A DNA stretch of 64,000 bases from UBA8401 sp041665525 (GCA_041665525.1 JBAYIS010000006.1:92553-156552), one strand, 5' to 3'; positions 26,801 to 36,113 are shown, counted from the first letter of the stretch. Made by a program: numbers and translations. The notes: a model not told the origin generated them from the sequence alone.

Positions 26801-27448
26801 ATGACAAACAAACCGCTTACCAAAGCACAACAAAAGGTCCTCGATCTTGTAAAGACCTATATCGAGGAAAATAATATTCCACCGACTTTGGCAGAATTGG
26901 CCGAATCATTAAAAGTCAATTTGAATGCCGTCCGGTCCCATTTACTAACGTTGGACAGGAAAAAGGCGTTAAAATATATTCCAAACATTTCGCGTGGAAT
27001 CGAACTTCTACAGGTGAAGCCGAAAGGTATACCGATTTATGGTTATGTCCCGGCCGGAACGCCGTTCATGTCGCAGGAAAATATTGTTGATACCTTCGAG
27101 ATTAAAAAGTATATCTCCGGTTCTGATGACGTTTTTGGTTTGTATGTGCGGGGGGACAGTATGAAGGATGCCCATTTGGAAACAGACGATCTTTTGTTTG
27201 TTGATCCGAAAGTGGAAGCCAGGAACGGCAGAATGGTTGTCGCCCTGGTTGAAGGGGAGCCGACAGTGAAATGGTATGAACGGGATGGAAATACAATCCG
27301 ATTAGTGCCGGCAAACAGCAAATATAAACCGATCGAAGTGAGCAGACACGATGACCGCTTTAAGATTGTCGGCGTGGTCGTAGGAATGATTCGATCTATT
27401 GATAAAAAAAGGATTGATGATTCAGTAAAATACAAAAAAGCTTCATAG
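26801..27448 (+). CDS. lexA: LexA SOS-response repressor
   Basis: 215 residues. N-terminal winged helix (1-70; LTKAQQKVLDLVKTY, PPTLAELAESLKVN, NLNAVRSHLLTL) and C-terminal S24 self-cleavage domain. The cleavage site is A85-G86 (GYVPAGTPF), the nucleophile S120 (VRGDSMKDAH) and the general base K157 (EPTVKWYER). RecA-stimulated self-cleavage would relieve repression of DNA-repair genes. The recognition helix keeps the N-A pair seen in the enterobacterial protein, agreeing with the E. coli-like box upstream. Own promoter and terminator make it a monocistronic unit. Confidence 0.95.
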   Translation: MTNKPLTKAQQKVLDLVKTYIEENNIPPTLAELAESLKVNLNAVRSHLLTLDRKKALKYIPNISRGIELLQVKPKGIPIYGYVPAGTPFMSQENIVDTFEIKKYISGSDDVFGLYVRGDSMKDAHLETDDLLFVDPKVEARNGRMVVALVEGEPTVKWYERDGNTIRLVPANSKYKPIEVSRHDDRFKIVGVVVGMIRSIDKKRIDDSVKYKKAS

Positions 27449-27468
27449 GTCAATTTCAGATTTAAAAC

Positions 27469-27500
27469 AAAAAATCCCTCTTTACGAGGGATTTTTTGTT
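27469..27500. terminator. Bidirectional terminator between lexA and tRNA-Phe
   Basis: Twelve-pair stem AAAAAATCCCTC (27469-27480) / GAGGGATTTTTT (27486-27497) with loop TTTAC. T runs on both strands allow it to stop lexA (+) and the tRNA transcript (-). Confidence 0.9.
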
Positions 27501-27504
27501 TTCG

Positions 27505-27577
27505 TGGACAGGGCCGGAATTGAACCGGCGACACACGGCTTTTCAGGCCGTTGCTCTACCAACTGAGCTACCTGTCC
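27505..27577 (-). tRNA. tRNA-Phe (GAA)
   Basis: Cloverleaf on the - strand: acceptor GGACAGG/CCTGTCC with discriminator A, D arm GCTC-AGTTGGTA-GAGC, anticodon arm ACGGC-CTGAAAA-GCCGT (anticodon GAA), five-base variable loop, T arm GCCGG-TTCAATT-CCGGC. 73 nt, no encoded CCA. Confidence 0.97.
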
Positions 27578-27639
27578 GAAAGTTTCTGAACTTAGCATTC
27601 ATAATTTTTACCCAATCATGCTAAGTTCATGAAACTTTC
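27578..27639. repeat. 21-bp inverted repeat abutting the tRNA-Phe 5' end
   Basis: Left arm 27578-27598 and right arm 27618-27639 are complementary over 21 bp with a single one-base bulge; the loop is 19 bases. The left arm touches the mature 5' end of the tRNA and the right arm runs into the first unit of the 82-bp repeat array (shared sequence TTCATGAAACTTTC). The left arm is an inverted copy of the array's leader sequence. Confidence 0.8.
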
Positions 27640-28157
27640 AGGATCCCGCTCAAGCGGGATCCGAATTACAAAAGAACTAACCGAAACTACTTTTCAAAGA
27701 TCCTACGTTCATGAAACTTTCAGGATCCCGCTCAAGCGGGATCCGAATTACAAAAGAACTAACCGAAACTACTTTTCAAAGATCCTACGTTTATGAAACT
27801 TTCAGGATCCCGCTCAAGCGGGATCCGAATTACAAAAGAACTACCCGAAACTACTTTTCAAAGATCCTACGTTTATGAAACTTTCAGGATCCCGCTCAAG
27901 CGGGATCCGAATTACAAAAGAACTACCCAAAACTACTTTTCAAAGATCCTACGTTCATGAAACTTTCAGGATCCCGCTCAAGCGGGATCCGAATTACAAA
28001 AGAACTACCCGAAACTACTTTTCAAAGATCCTACGTTCATGAAACTTTCAGGATCCCGTTTAAGCGGGATCCGAATTACAAAAGAACAAACCGAAACTAC
28101 TATTCAAAGATCCTACGTTCATGAAACTTTCAGGATCCCGCTCAAGCGGGATCCGAA
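27625..28157. repeat. Tandem array: seven perfect palindromes at an 82-bp period
   Basis: The palindrome GGATCCCGCT-CA-AGCGGGATCC starts at 27641, 27723, 27805, 27887, 27969, 28051 and 28133, i.e. exactly 82 bp apart, with six near-identical 60-bp linkers (AATTACAAAAGAACTA...). Linkers differ by a few substitutions. Copy six has CCGTTTAAGC in place of CCGCTCAAGC; one change is in the loop, the other turns a C-G pair into a T/G (wobble in RNA). This fills the 716 bp between tRNA-Phe and hppA together with about 95 AT-rich bases (28158-28251) in which I see nothing. No open frame crosses it. REP/BIME-like or a minisatellite; not CRISPR, since the spacers are the same. Confidence 0.93.
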
Positions 28158-28251
28158 GCATCAAATAATCTAAAAGAACAATTGTGCATAACAACTCTAC
28201 AAATATAAAAAAAAAATGCTTTCTTCCCAAGAAAAATTTTCACTGTACGGA

Positions 28252-28284
28252 AAAATCCCGATGTCTTTTCAACACCGGGATTTT
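28252..28284 (-). terminator. Terminator of hppA
   Basis: AAAATCCCG (28252-28260) / CGGGATTTT (28276-28284), read on the - strand as a hairpin followed by a T run, ten bases after the hppA stop. A further TGT/ACA pairing extends the stem past one mismatch. Confidence 0.8.
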
Positions 28285-28293
28285 CATCATCGC

Positions 28294-30453
28294 TTAGATG
28301 AATAACGGTGCCATCACCAGGGTAATGGTGGAAAGCAATTTAATTAAAACGTGTAATGACGGACCAGCTGTGTCTTTAAATGGATCGCCGACAGTATCTC
28401 CGACGACCGTTGCTTTGTGCCAGTCCGTTCCTTTTTTGCTTTCTACTTCTACAAATTTCTTAGCGTTATCCCATGCGCCGCCGCCATTATTCATGAAGAG
28501 CGCCATCAGAATTCCGGTGATCGTTCCAACCATCAGCAATCCTCCGACGACTTCTGCTCCGCTCGCTCCGTGATCCGGGCTGCCGCTGGCTATAAATAAC
28601 CACTTGAACGAAATTCCCACGACAATCGGCATTGCAACAACAAGCACACCGGGAAGAACCATCTCTTTCAATGCCGCTTTGGTAACGATATCCACACATT
28701 GACCGTAATCCGGTTTGGAGGTGCCAAGCATAATGCCAGGATTGTTCTTGAATTGTTCACGGACATTGTTGATGATGGAATATGCTGCACGTCCTACCGC
28801 TTTAATGGCGAGAGAGGAGAAGAGGAATACCAACATTGCTCCCAGAAGTGCTCCAACAAATACTGCAGGTTTGGAAAGATCGATGTGATCCAGTGTAAAC
28901 CCATAGTTGCGAACTTCATCAAAATATGCCGAGAACAAAAGGAATGCAGCTAGCGCAGCTGAGCCGACAGCATATCCCTTCGTGAGGGCTTTTGTGGTGT
29001 TCCCAACAGCATCCAGACGGTCTGTTTTCTTACGAATTTCATCTGTTTGATGTGACATTTCAATGATACCGCCAGCATTATCAGTGATAGGACCAAAAGT
29101 GTCCATGGCAAGAATATACGCTGCTGTTCCGAGCATACCCATCGTTGCAACCGCAGTTCCGAACAAACCGGCATGCTGTAGACCCGATGTTTCTCCGAGG
29201 AAATATGATGAGATCAAAGCTGTAGAAATAACCAGAACAGGATACCCCGTTGATTCCATACCAACGGCGAGGCCGGTGATAATGTTTGTAGCAGGACCCG
29301 TTTTTGATGCTTCTGCGATCGATTGAACCGGACGATATTTATATTCGGTATAGTATTGTGTTAAGAAAACAAAAGCAAGCGCTGTCAACACACCGATAAC
29401 GCCAGCAAGGAAAAAGTTAAAATAATATTCATCGCCAAGCAGCCACTTAGCAGCGATATAGAATCCGATCATAGCAAGTACCGATGTGACATAATAACCG
29501 CGGTTCAAAGCTTTCATTGGATCTTCTGTATCATTTGTTTTGACGATCATGATGCCGACGATGGAAGCAAGGATACCAAATGCACGGGCAACAAGCGGGA
29601 AGAGAAGCACACCCAGCAATGTCAATCCGGCACCATCAAATGTTGCAGCATTGGCTTTGTAAAGACCTGCTGCAAGGATCATTGCACCGATGTTTTCCGC
29701 TGCGGTCGATTCGAACAGATCGGCTCCGCGGCCAGCACAATCACCAACGTTATCACCCACAAGGTCCGCAATCACAGCAGGATTTCGCGGATCATCTTCC
29801 GGAATTCCCGCTTCTACTTTTCCTACCAGATCTGCTCCGACATCAGCAGCTTTTGTATAGATACCGCCGCCAAGTTGTGCGAACAGGGCGACGAACGATG
29901 CACCAAAGCCGTAGCCGACGATCAACAGGGGTATTTTTGAAATGTCGGTAACGACACCAGTAGAGTCGACGATGGCGAACAATCCGCCAACTCCAAGTAA
30001 ACTCATTGCAACGACAAAAAATCCAGAGACCGCTCCGCCGCGTAATGCCGTCTGCAGTGCACCGTTCATTCCTTTGGTGGCAGCGGCCGCAGTACGGATA
30101 TTGGTACGAATGGATGTCCACATTCCCATATATCCTGCCGCAACCGAGCACGCAGCACCCAAAACAAACGATAACGTCGTCCAGAGCGCCAGCATTTCTG
30201 CAGAAGCAGGATCGTGTTCATTATGTGCGCGAACAAATGCGTAGAGTATATAGATAATTGCTGCGAGGGCAACGGAAAGATAGGCAATTGTTCTGTTTTG
30301 ACGGCGTAAAAATGCTTCTGCGCCGGCTTTAATTGCGTTTGAAATCTCCTGCATAGCCGGCGTTCCGGTATCGCGTCTCATTACATCGCGGATCAGATAC
30401 ATGGCGAATAACAGACCAATGACACTGATTCCAAGAATTAACGTTAGTTCCAT
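28294..30453 (-). CDS. hppA: K+-independent proton-pumping membrane pyrophosphatase
   Basis: 719 residues, about 16 membrane helices. Couples PPi hydrolysis to cation pumping across the inner membrane. The active-site signature DVGADLVGKVEAGIPEDDPRN (204-224), GDNVGDCAGRGADLFES, and the C-terminal GDTVGDPFKDTAGPSLH acidic clusters are intact. The potassium determinant is GNTTKALT with K488 and T491 (K/T type; K+-dependent pumps have Ala at the first position), so it should be a K+-independent H+ pump. Monocistronic between its own upstream gap and terminator. Confidence 0.94.
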   Translation of the reverse strand: MELTLILGISVIGLLFAMYLIRDVMRRDTGTPAMQEISNAIKAGAEAFLRRQNRTIAYLSVALAAIIYILYAFVRAHNEHDPASAEMLALWTTLSFVLGAACSVAAGYMGMWTSIRTNIRTAAAATKGMNGALQTALRGGAVSGFFVVAMSLLGVGGLFAIVDSTGVVTDISKIPLLIVGYGFGASFVALFAQLGGGIYTKAADVGADLVGKVEAGIPEDDPRNPAVIADLVGDNVGDCAGRGADLFESTAAENIGAMILAAGLYKANAATFDGAGLTLLGVLLFPLVARAFGILASIVGIMIVKTNDTEDPMKALNRGYYVTSVLAMIGFYIAAKWLLGDEYYFNFFLAGVIGVLTALAFVFLTQYYTEYKYRPVQSIAEASKTGPATNIITGLAVGMESTGYPVLVISTALISSYFLGETSGLQHAGLFGTAVATMGMLGTAAYILAMDTFGPITDNAGGIIEMSHQTDEIRKKTDRLDAVGNTTKALTKGYAVGSAALAAFLLFSAYFDEVRNYGFTLDHIDLSKPAVFVGALLGAMLVFLFSSLAIKAVGRAAYSIINNVREQFKNNPGIMLGTSKPDYGQCVDIVTKAALKEMVLPGVLVVAMPIVVGISFKWLFIASGSPDHGASGAEVVGGLLMVGTITGILMALFMNNGGGAWDNAKKFVEVESKKGTDWHKATVVGDTVGDPFKDTAGPSLHVLIKLLSTITLVMAPLFI

Positions 30454-30506
30454 AAATCCCTTTAGTTTGGTTAAAATGAGGGTTAGTTACTTAAAAATTT
30501 GACCTA

Positions 30507-30534
30507 AATATACAATTTAAATACACAAGAACAA
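30507..30534 (-). promoter_or_regulatory. Possible hppA promoter
   Basis: On the - strand TTGTTC (30534-30529), 16-bp spacer, TATATT (30512-30507), about 54 bp upstream of the hppA ATG. The -10 is good, the -35 is weak; offered as a candidate only. Confidence 0.3.
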
Positions 30535-30575
30535 TGAGAAGCTCTCGTTTTTTTTCTCACTTTTGAGGATTTTTT

Positions 30576-31835
30576 TTAACGGAAGTACAAAAGCCAAATG
30601 ATAAAGAGGATTGGAAGAAGAAATGGAATCGTAAAATGAGTAATATATCGTACAAAGGATGGAGTGTGGATTTTGTAATGGTCAGCAATGGACTTAACCA
30701 TAAAATTTGGTCCATTCCCGATATACGTGTTAGCACCAAAAAAGACCGCGCCAATACTGATAGCAATTACTGCTGAAGAAAAGTCCGGATGAAGTAGTAG
30801 TTCTGATAATGGAATAGAAGAAGTAGGATTAAGATTTCCTTCTGCGACACTATAGAAACTAAGATAGGTGGGCGCGTTGTCCAAAAAACTGGACAATATT
30901 CCGGTATTCCAATAAAAGAAACTAGTTGACAGCGACGTCATCGCTTGAGCCTCTGCACGCAGTAATTCCAAAGCGGGGATCATGGTGGCAAATATACCTG
31001 CAAAAAGAATGGCTACTTCCTGGATCGGGTGAAACGTAAAATGATTTGCCGAATGGATTGTCTTTTTCGTTGTCAGATACGATGCGACAGCAGCAGCAAT
31101 AATGACCCCTTCACGGAGGAATATCGGCGATTTTATGAAGACCGCCAGAAGAATGATGCCGAGAAAAATGAAATTAATCGAGCCTTCGATCTTCCAGACT
31201 TCAGTTTGTTCGATTTCTTTGATCACAGATTTCTTCTGTTCATGGAAATTCTTCGAATCAAGAAAATAAAACAGAGCCAGCAGCAATCCGACTGCTGTAG
31301 CCCACATTGGGAACAGGTGTGGAGTAATCCACCAAAACGGTATTCCCTTTAAATATCCAAGGAAGAGCGGTGGATCACCGATCGGTGTGAGGGATCCGCC
31401 GACATTCGATACAATAAAAATAAAAAAGACGATGTGATACGGCTGGATTCTTGCTTTATTCATTTTAATCCACGGCCGTATCAATAACATCGAAGCGCCT
31501 GTCGTCCCCAGGATGTTTGCCAGAATTGCGCCAACCAAAAGAACTAAAACATTCTCTTTGGGATTGGTTAGATCCTTCGTGGCAATATGTATCCCGCCGG
31601 AAACGACGAACAATGCACCAATCAATACGATAAAACTGAAATACTCACTTGCCGTGTGTAGAACAATTTCATGAGACTGCAGAATCAGAACGTAATATGC
31701 GAGTACAATCACTCCCAGGGAAAGGGACACTTTTGGATAATGTTTTGTCCACCAGTCCTGAAAAAAAAGTGGTGCCGTAGCGATAAGAAGGAGCAACAGA
31801 ACAAAGGGAGCTATCAATACGAGTGAAAAATCCAT
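30576..31835 (-). CDS. Na+/H+ antiporter-like ion transporter (NhaD/CitMHS_2-like)
   Basis: About 419 residues from the ATG at 31835; a longer reading to 31907 would run into the upstream permease gene and adds 24 non-homologous-looking residues. Roughly eleven hydrophobic helices. The block GTTGASMLLIRPWIKMNKAR followed by FIVSNVGGSLTPIGDPPLFL is characteristic of ion-transporter-superfamily proteins annotated as sodium:proton antiporters. Starts four bases after the stop of the upstream permease, so the two are co-transcribed. A Na+/H+ role near an H+-pyrophosphatase would make sense, but the ion is not proven by sequence. Confidence 0.8.
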   Translation of the reverse strand: MDFSLVLIAPFVLLLLLIATAPLFFQDWWTKHYPKVSLSLGVIVLAYYVLILQSHEIVLHTASEYFSFIVLIGALFVVSGGIHIATKDLTNPKENVLVLLVGAILANILGTTGASMLLIRPWIKMNKARIQPYHIVFFIFIVSNVGGSLTPIGDPPLFLGYLKGIPFWWITPHLFPMWATAVGLLLALFYFLDSKNFHEQKKSVIKEIEQTEVWKIEGSINFIFLGIILLAVFIKSPIFLREGVIIAAAVASYLTTKKTIHSANHFTFHPIQEVAILFAGIFATMIPALELLRAEAQAMTSLSTSFFYWNTGILSSFLDNAPTYLSFYSVAEGNLNPTSSIPLSELLLHPDFSSAVIAISIGAVFFGANTYIGNGPNFMVKSIADHYKIHTPSFVRYITHFTIPFLLPILFIIWLLYFR

Positions 31836-31839
31836 AAAA

Positions 31840-33300
31840 TTATTTTGATTTGTTTGTGAACATGTTCCAAATGAAATACACTGGTATTCCGGCTGCAACA
31901 ATTCCAAGTCCCGGCCAGGTGAATGCCGGTTTATAGATCAGCAGGATTGCGCAAATTAATGCTGCTAATCCAATATATAACGCCGGGATAACCGGATAAC
32001 CGATCGCCTTATAGGGACGTTCAGCATTCGGAAGTTTTTTTCGAAGAATGAAGATACCACCGACTGTTAGAATATAAAAAATCAACACGGCAAATATAAC
32101 ATAGTCGAGAAGATCGCCGTAACTGCCGGAGAGGCACAGCAGGCTTGCCCAAACCGCTTGAACGATAAGCGCCCACGCCGGCACAGCATGAGAGTTTAAT
32201 TCTCCCGCTTTGCTGAAAAATAGTTTGTCCTTTGCCATGGCATAATACACACGTGCACCGGCAAGGATCAGTCCATTATTGCATCCAAATGTGGAGACCA
32301 TAATCAAGATCGCCATTCCGACGGCAGCGGTTTCGCCGAATATGACAGAAACTGTTGCCGTCCCGACTCTGTCCGAAGTCGCAAATTGTATCCCGCGTCC
32401 CAGCACGTCGTTCGCCGCTGGATTTCCTACTACGGGAAGTACGACGATGTATGCAATATTCGCCAGAAGATAAAGCAACGTGACGATGCCGGTCCCAATT
32501 GCCAGACTCAGCGGAATGTTCTTTTTTGGATTGATTACTTCGCCGGCGGTGAATGTGATATTATTCCATGCATCGCTGGAGAAGAGGGAGCCGACCATCG
32601 CCACGCCGATGGCAGCGATCAGATTCCAACCAATCAACGGTTCGATGGAAACGATCGAACCATTCTTTACTGTCGTCCAATTCGCATCCCAAAAATTTGC
32701 GAGGTTAGCAGTGATCGCTTCGGAATTCCGTGCGATGAAAATTCCCAGAAAGATGACAGCGATAAGTGCAAAAGTTTTGGCGAACGTAAAGATATTTTGC
32801 ACCACTTTCCCTTCTTTGATACCGGTAAGATTAATCGCCGTGAGGACCGCAATACTTGCGATCGCCAGGAGTTGGGCGGCACTGATTTTGAATCCAAGAA
32901 TCGCGAAGAGGATATGTTGTTCGCTGAACCATGGAAAAACGACGGCGGTGAATTTCGCGAATGCCACGCCCACAGCTGCAATTGTGCCGGTTTGAATAAC
33001 GGTAAAGACGGTCCAGCCGTATAAAAATCCTACCAGGGGATTATACGCTTCACGCAGATAGATATACTGTCCTCCTGCGTGCGGCATCATTCCGGCCAAT
33101 TCGCCGTAACTAAGGGCTGCTGTCAGCGTGATAAAACCAGTGATGATCCAGACGATCAGCAGCATTCCGGGTGAACCGACGGTGCGGGCAATATCGGCGC
33201 TGACAATGAAAATACCGGATCCGATCATCGAACCAATAACGATCATCGTCGAGTCAATCAGTCCAAGACTCCGATTAAATTCCTTCTGATGAGTGCTCAT
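31840..33300 (-). CDS. APC-superfamily amino-acid permease (LAT/SteT-like)
   Basis: 486 residues, 12 or more helices. The first helix has GLIDSTMIVIGSMIGSGIFI, the APC GSGIF motif binding the substrate backbone; LSYGELAGMMPHAGGQYIYL and FGCNNGLILAGARVYYAMAKD are typical of the LAT branch (serine/threonine or other amino-acid exchangers). Substrate not assignable from sequence. First of a two-gene unit with the antiporter-like gene. Confidence 0.88.
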   Translation of the reverse strand: MSTHQKEFNRSLGLIDSTMIVIGSMIGSGIFIVSADIARTVGSPGMLLIVWIITGFITLTAALSYGELAGMMPHAGGQYIYLREAYNPLVGFLYGWTVFTVIQTGTIAAVGVAFAKFTAVVFPWFSEQHILFAILGFKISAAQLLAIASIAVLTAINLTGIKEGKVVQNIFTFAKTFALIAVIFLGIFIARNSEAITANLANFWDANWTTVKNGSIVSIEPLIGWNLIAAIGVAMVGSLFSSDAWNNITFTAGEVINPKKNIPLSLAIGTGIVTLLYLLANIAYIVVLPVVGNPAANDVLGRGIQFATSDRVGTATVSVIFGETAAVGMAILIMVSTFGCNNGLILAGARVYYAMAKDKLFFSKAGELNSHAVPAWALIVQAVWASLLCLSGSYGDLLDYVIFAVLIFYILTVGGIFILRKKLPNAERPYKAIGYPVIPALYIGLAALICAILLIYKPAFTWPGLGIVAAGIPVYFIWNMFTNKSK

Positions 33301-33326
33301 ACATACTGTAGGTAAGCCGTGCGTGA

Positions 33327-33372
33327 TAAAAAATATGCCCGCATGTCATTTTGAGATTCCATGGCGGGCATA
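33327..33372 (-). terminator. Terminator of the CAT-type permease gene
   Basis: Nine-pair stem TATGCCCGC (33334-33342) / GCGGGCATA (33364-33372); reading on the - strand the hairpin is followed by TTTTTTA. It lies 21 bp past the stop at 33393. Confidence 0.85.
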
Positions 33373-33392
33373 CCTATTCGTTCACAATGAAC

Positions 33393-34865
33393 TTATTTCT
33401 GTTTTTGCAGCCTGCTGTTTTTTATGCTGTAAGTGAAATAGATAATAAGGCCAATGACCAACCAAACGCCGAGACGCATCCAGTTCTCCACACCTAATCC
33501 ATAGATCATCCCTGCACACACAAGCATTCCAAGGATTGGGACCAACGGAACGAGAGGTGTTTTGAATCCTCGTTTCATATCGGGATTCTTCACGCGCATA
33601 ATCCAAACACCCGCACAGACCAGGACGAAAGCAAACAAGGTTCCGATGCTCGTCATATCTCCGGCAACGCTTCCCGGGATGAAAGCAGCAAATATTCCAA
33701 CAAAAAGAAAGAAGACGATGTTGGATTTATACGGTGTCCGGAATTTCTGATGCACGTCGGAAAAAATTTCGGGAACTAATCCGTCGCGGGACATAGAGAA
33801 GAATACACGTGTCTGTCCAAGCAACATCACCAGGATCACGGACGAAAAGCCAGCGAGAATCGCGACAGTGATTAAAAGTGCAAGCCACTCAAAACCCGGC
33901 ATGTAATGTAATATGGCATAGGCGACGGAAGCTTCTTTACCGGCAACTCTGAAATCAGTGTAGGGAGCAATACCGGTGAGAACGTAGGAGAATAAAATAT
34001 ACAAAATCGTACATACGGCGAGAGATGCCAGAATACCGATCGGCATATCGCGTGCGGGATTTTTTGCCTCCTGTGCTGCTGTTGAAACAGCGTCAAATCC
34101 TATAAAAGCAAAAAACACAACACCTGCTCCGCCAAGAATACCCATAATCCCGCCGAAGTTGATATCGTTGCCTAGATGAGATTTAATAACGGAAGGTTCG
34201 GGGATCAACGGTGTGTGATTCATCGGATTGATATATGCCCAGCCGAATCCGATAAAGAGAATAACGATAGAGACTTTAACGACAACGATGATACCATTTA
34301 CAAATGCTGACTCTTGCGTTCCGCGAATAAGCAGCATCGTTATCAGGAAAAGGATTAATATTGCAGGGAGATTTACTATTCCCCCGACCCCGTCTGGAGA
34401 AATTTCGAAGGGAGAATGACTCCATTGGAAGGGAATCATCATGTCCCAATGTCCGAGTAGTTTGTTCAAGTATTCGGACCAGGCAATGGCTACAGTTGCC
34501 GCACCGAATGCATATTCAAGGATCAAGTCCCATCCGATGATCCAGGCAACGAATTCACCAAGTGTGGCATATGAATAGGTGTAGGCACTTCCGGCGATTG
34601 GAATCGACGATGCAAATTCAGCATAACATAAACCAGCGAAAGCGCAACCGATGGCTGCAACCATGTAAGAAATCGTCACGGCAGGTCCGGCATGTTCTGC
34701 CGCTGCCGCCGCCGTGCGGACGAAAAGTCCGGCTCCGATGATCGCTCCAATACCGAGCAGTGTTAGATTGACAGGACCGAGTGTTCGTTTCAACGCATGC
34801 CCGGACTCCTGAGAATCCGCCATCAAGTCTTTCAGTGGTTTAGTAACAAACAGATTTGACGCCAT
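33393..34865 (-). CDS. APC-superfamily amino-acid permease (cationic amino-acid transporter type, YfnA-like)
   Basis: 490 residues. LLGIGAIIGAGLFVRTAAAAA carries the APC substrate loop; CYAEFASSIPIAGSAYTYSYA and GWDLILEYAFGAATVAIAWS are CAT-family (YfnA/GkApcT-like) motifs, and FIGFDAVSTAAQEAKNPARDMP is helix 6. About 12-14 helices. Followed by a strong terminator, so independent of the next permease gene. Substrate unknown (CAT relatives carry branched-chain, cationic or small neutral amino acids). Confidence 0.88.
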   Translation of the reverse strand: MASNLFVTKPLKDLMADSQESGHALKRTLGPVNLTLLGIGAIIGAGLFVRTAAAAAEHAGPAVTISYMVAAIGCAFAGLCYAEFASSIPIAGSAYTYSYATLGEFVAWIIGWDLILEYAFGAATVAIAWSEYLNKLLGHWDMMIPFQWSHSPFEISPDGVGGIVNLPAILILFLITMLLIRGTQESAFVNGIIVVVKVSIVILFIGFGWAYINPMNHTPLIPEPSVIKSHLGNDINFGGIMGILGGAGVVFFAFIGFDAVSTAAQEAKNPARDMPIGILASLAVCTILYILFSYVLTGIAPYTDFRVAGKEASVAYAILHYMPGFEWLALLITVAILAGFSSVILVMLLGQTRVFFSMSRDGLVPEIFSDVHQKFRTPYKSNIVFFLFVGIFAAFIPGSVAGDMTSIGTLFAFVLVCAGVWIMRVKNPDMKRGFKTPLVPLVPILGMLVCAGMIYGLGVENWMRLGVWLVIGLIIYFTYSIKNSRLQKQK

Positions 34866-34921
34866 TACTTTCCTCCTGTAGGTTTAGAATTGCTAGTAGA
34901 TACGGAAACCGTATAAAGAAA

Positions 34922-36070
34922 TCAAGTTGATTTTTTATAAGACATTATAATTGCTACAATTACAACGAGCGCTCCGGCGAAGAACGGATACGAAATATTC
35001 ATCTCGAACAACGAACCGGCAGCGATGGGAGTGATCGCCATCGAAACGGTCATCATCGATGCGATTGTTCCGAGCACTTCTCCTTTCATCAATGGATCTG
35101 CATTCAGGATAGCCTGATTGGAGACAACGACACGATATATTGCTTGACTGGTACCGATTAATGGGAGAGAAATATAAAACAGTGCTAGCTCACGGGTCCC
35201 CGCAAGTGTAAGACCGACTGCAACGAATGAAAGCATGATCAATTCCAATTGATGGTCGGTAAAATATTTCTTCCAGAATTTATTGAGCAGCAGAACCTGG
35301 TTCATGGCGATTACCACGCCGACAATTGTAAAAATGCTTCCGGTTTGGACAGCATTAAATCCAAAGGCTTTTTGTGCAAACAATGCAAAAATTGTATGGA
35401 CAACAACAAATGCAAGGCTAAAGAGAAACCATTTGATATACAATGAACGGAGAGGAGAAGCTTTAAAAGCGCGTAGAATTGGTGCAATTGGATTGTACCG
35501 CAATGATTGTGTATTCCGGTCCAAATTTGATTCTTCCAGGAACAGAAATGCGGAAACACCGTTCACCAATGCCATTGCTCCCGCACAGTAGAACGGAAAA
35601 GCGTGAGAAACGGTGCTTAAGATACCGCCGACCATCGGTCCCAGAACAAAACCGATACCGAACGTTGCTCCAATAATACCGAGATTTTTTACACGTTCCT
35701 TTTCATCATTTTTAGAAATGTCTACAAGATAACTTTGAGCAGTGGTAAAATTTCCTGCGGCAAGGCCATCGATAATTCTGCCGATGAAGAGCATCGGTAT
35801 GGAGACAGCGCTGGCAAAGACGAACCAACCGATCGACGTGGAAAAGATCGACAGCAGCAGTACCGGTCGTCTTCCTATCCTGTCCGATAGTGCGCCAAGC
35901 AGCGGGGCACTAAGGAATGCGCAAAATGAAAAGACTGAAAAAAGGATAGTGATGGTCAAGGCCGATGCGCCGAATTCCATTAAATAAAATGGAAGAATCG
36001 GTATGACGATACCGAACCCGAGCACGTCGACGAAGACGGTCGCCATGATAATAAGTTTTTGTCTGGACAT
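34922..36070 (-). CDS. MFS transporter (TetA-like DHA1 branch)
   Basis: 382 residues, 12 helices. VDVLGFGIVIPILPFYLMEF (first helix) and the MFS motif A GALSDRIGRRPVLLLS (about 60-75) are the TetA/DHA1 pattern; GLAAGNFTTAQSYLVDI and GIGFVLGPMVGG follow as usual. Probably a proton-coupled exporter. TetA-likeness at this level does not show antibiotic transport. Divergent from the DNA-alkylation-repair gene with about 43 bp between starts. Confidence 0.85.
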   Translation of the reverse strand: MSRQKLIIMATVFVDVLGFGIVIPILPFYLMEFGASALTITILFSVFSFCAFLSAPLLGALSDRIGRRPVLLLSIFSTSIGWFVFASAVSIPMLFIGRIIDGLAAGNFTTAQSYLVDISKNDEKERVKNLGIIGATFGIGFVLGPMVGGILSTVSHAFPFYCAGAMALVNGVSAFLFLEESNLDRNTQSLRYNPIAPILRAFKASPLRSLYIKWFLFSLAFVVVHTIFALFAQKAFGFNAVQTGSIFTIVGVVIAMNQVLLLNKFWKKYFTDHQLELIMLSFVAVGLTLAGTRELALFYISLPLIGTSQAIYRVVVSNQAILNADPLMKGEVLGTIASMMTVSMAITPIAAGSLFEMNISYPFFAGALVVIVAIIMSYKKST

Positions 36071-36113
36071 GTGTGCAGAAGATACTGAATTATTGTATCT
36101 TCACCAAAAACAG

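Noticed and set aside
27600..28160. CRISPR array
   Set aside because: The units are regular, but the intervening 60-bp sequences are nearly identical instead of unique, the period is too long, and no cas genes are nearby.
30536..30575. Terminator for the antiporter-like gene
   Set aside because: The A/T-rich hairpin CTCA/TGAG has a T run only on the + strand, whereas the gene is on the - strand.
34922..36070. Tetracycline-resistance gene
   Set aside because: The protein has TetA-like MFS motifs, but these are common to many DHA1 exporters; no regulator or mobile context supports resistance.
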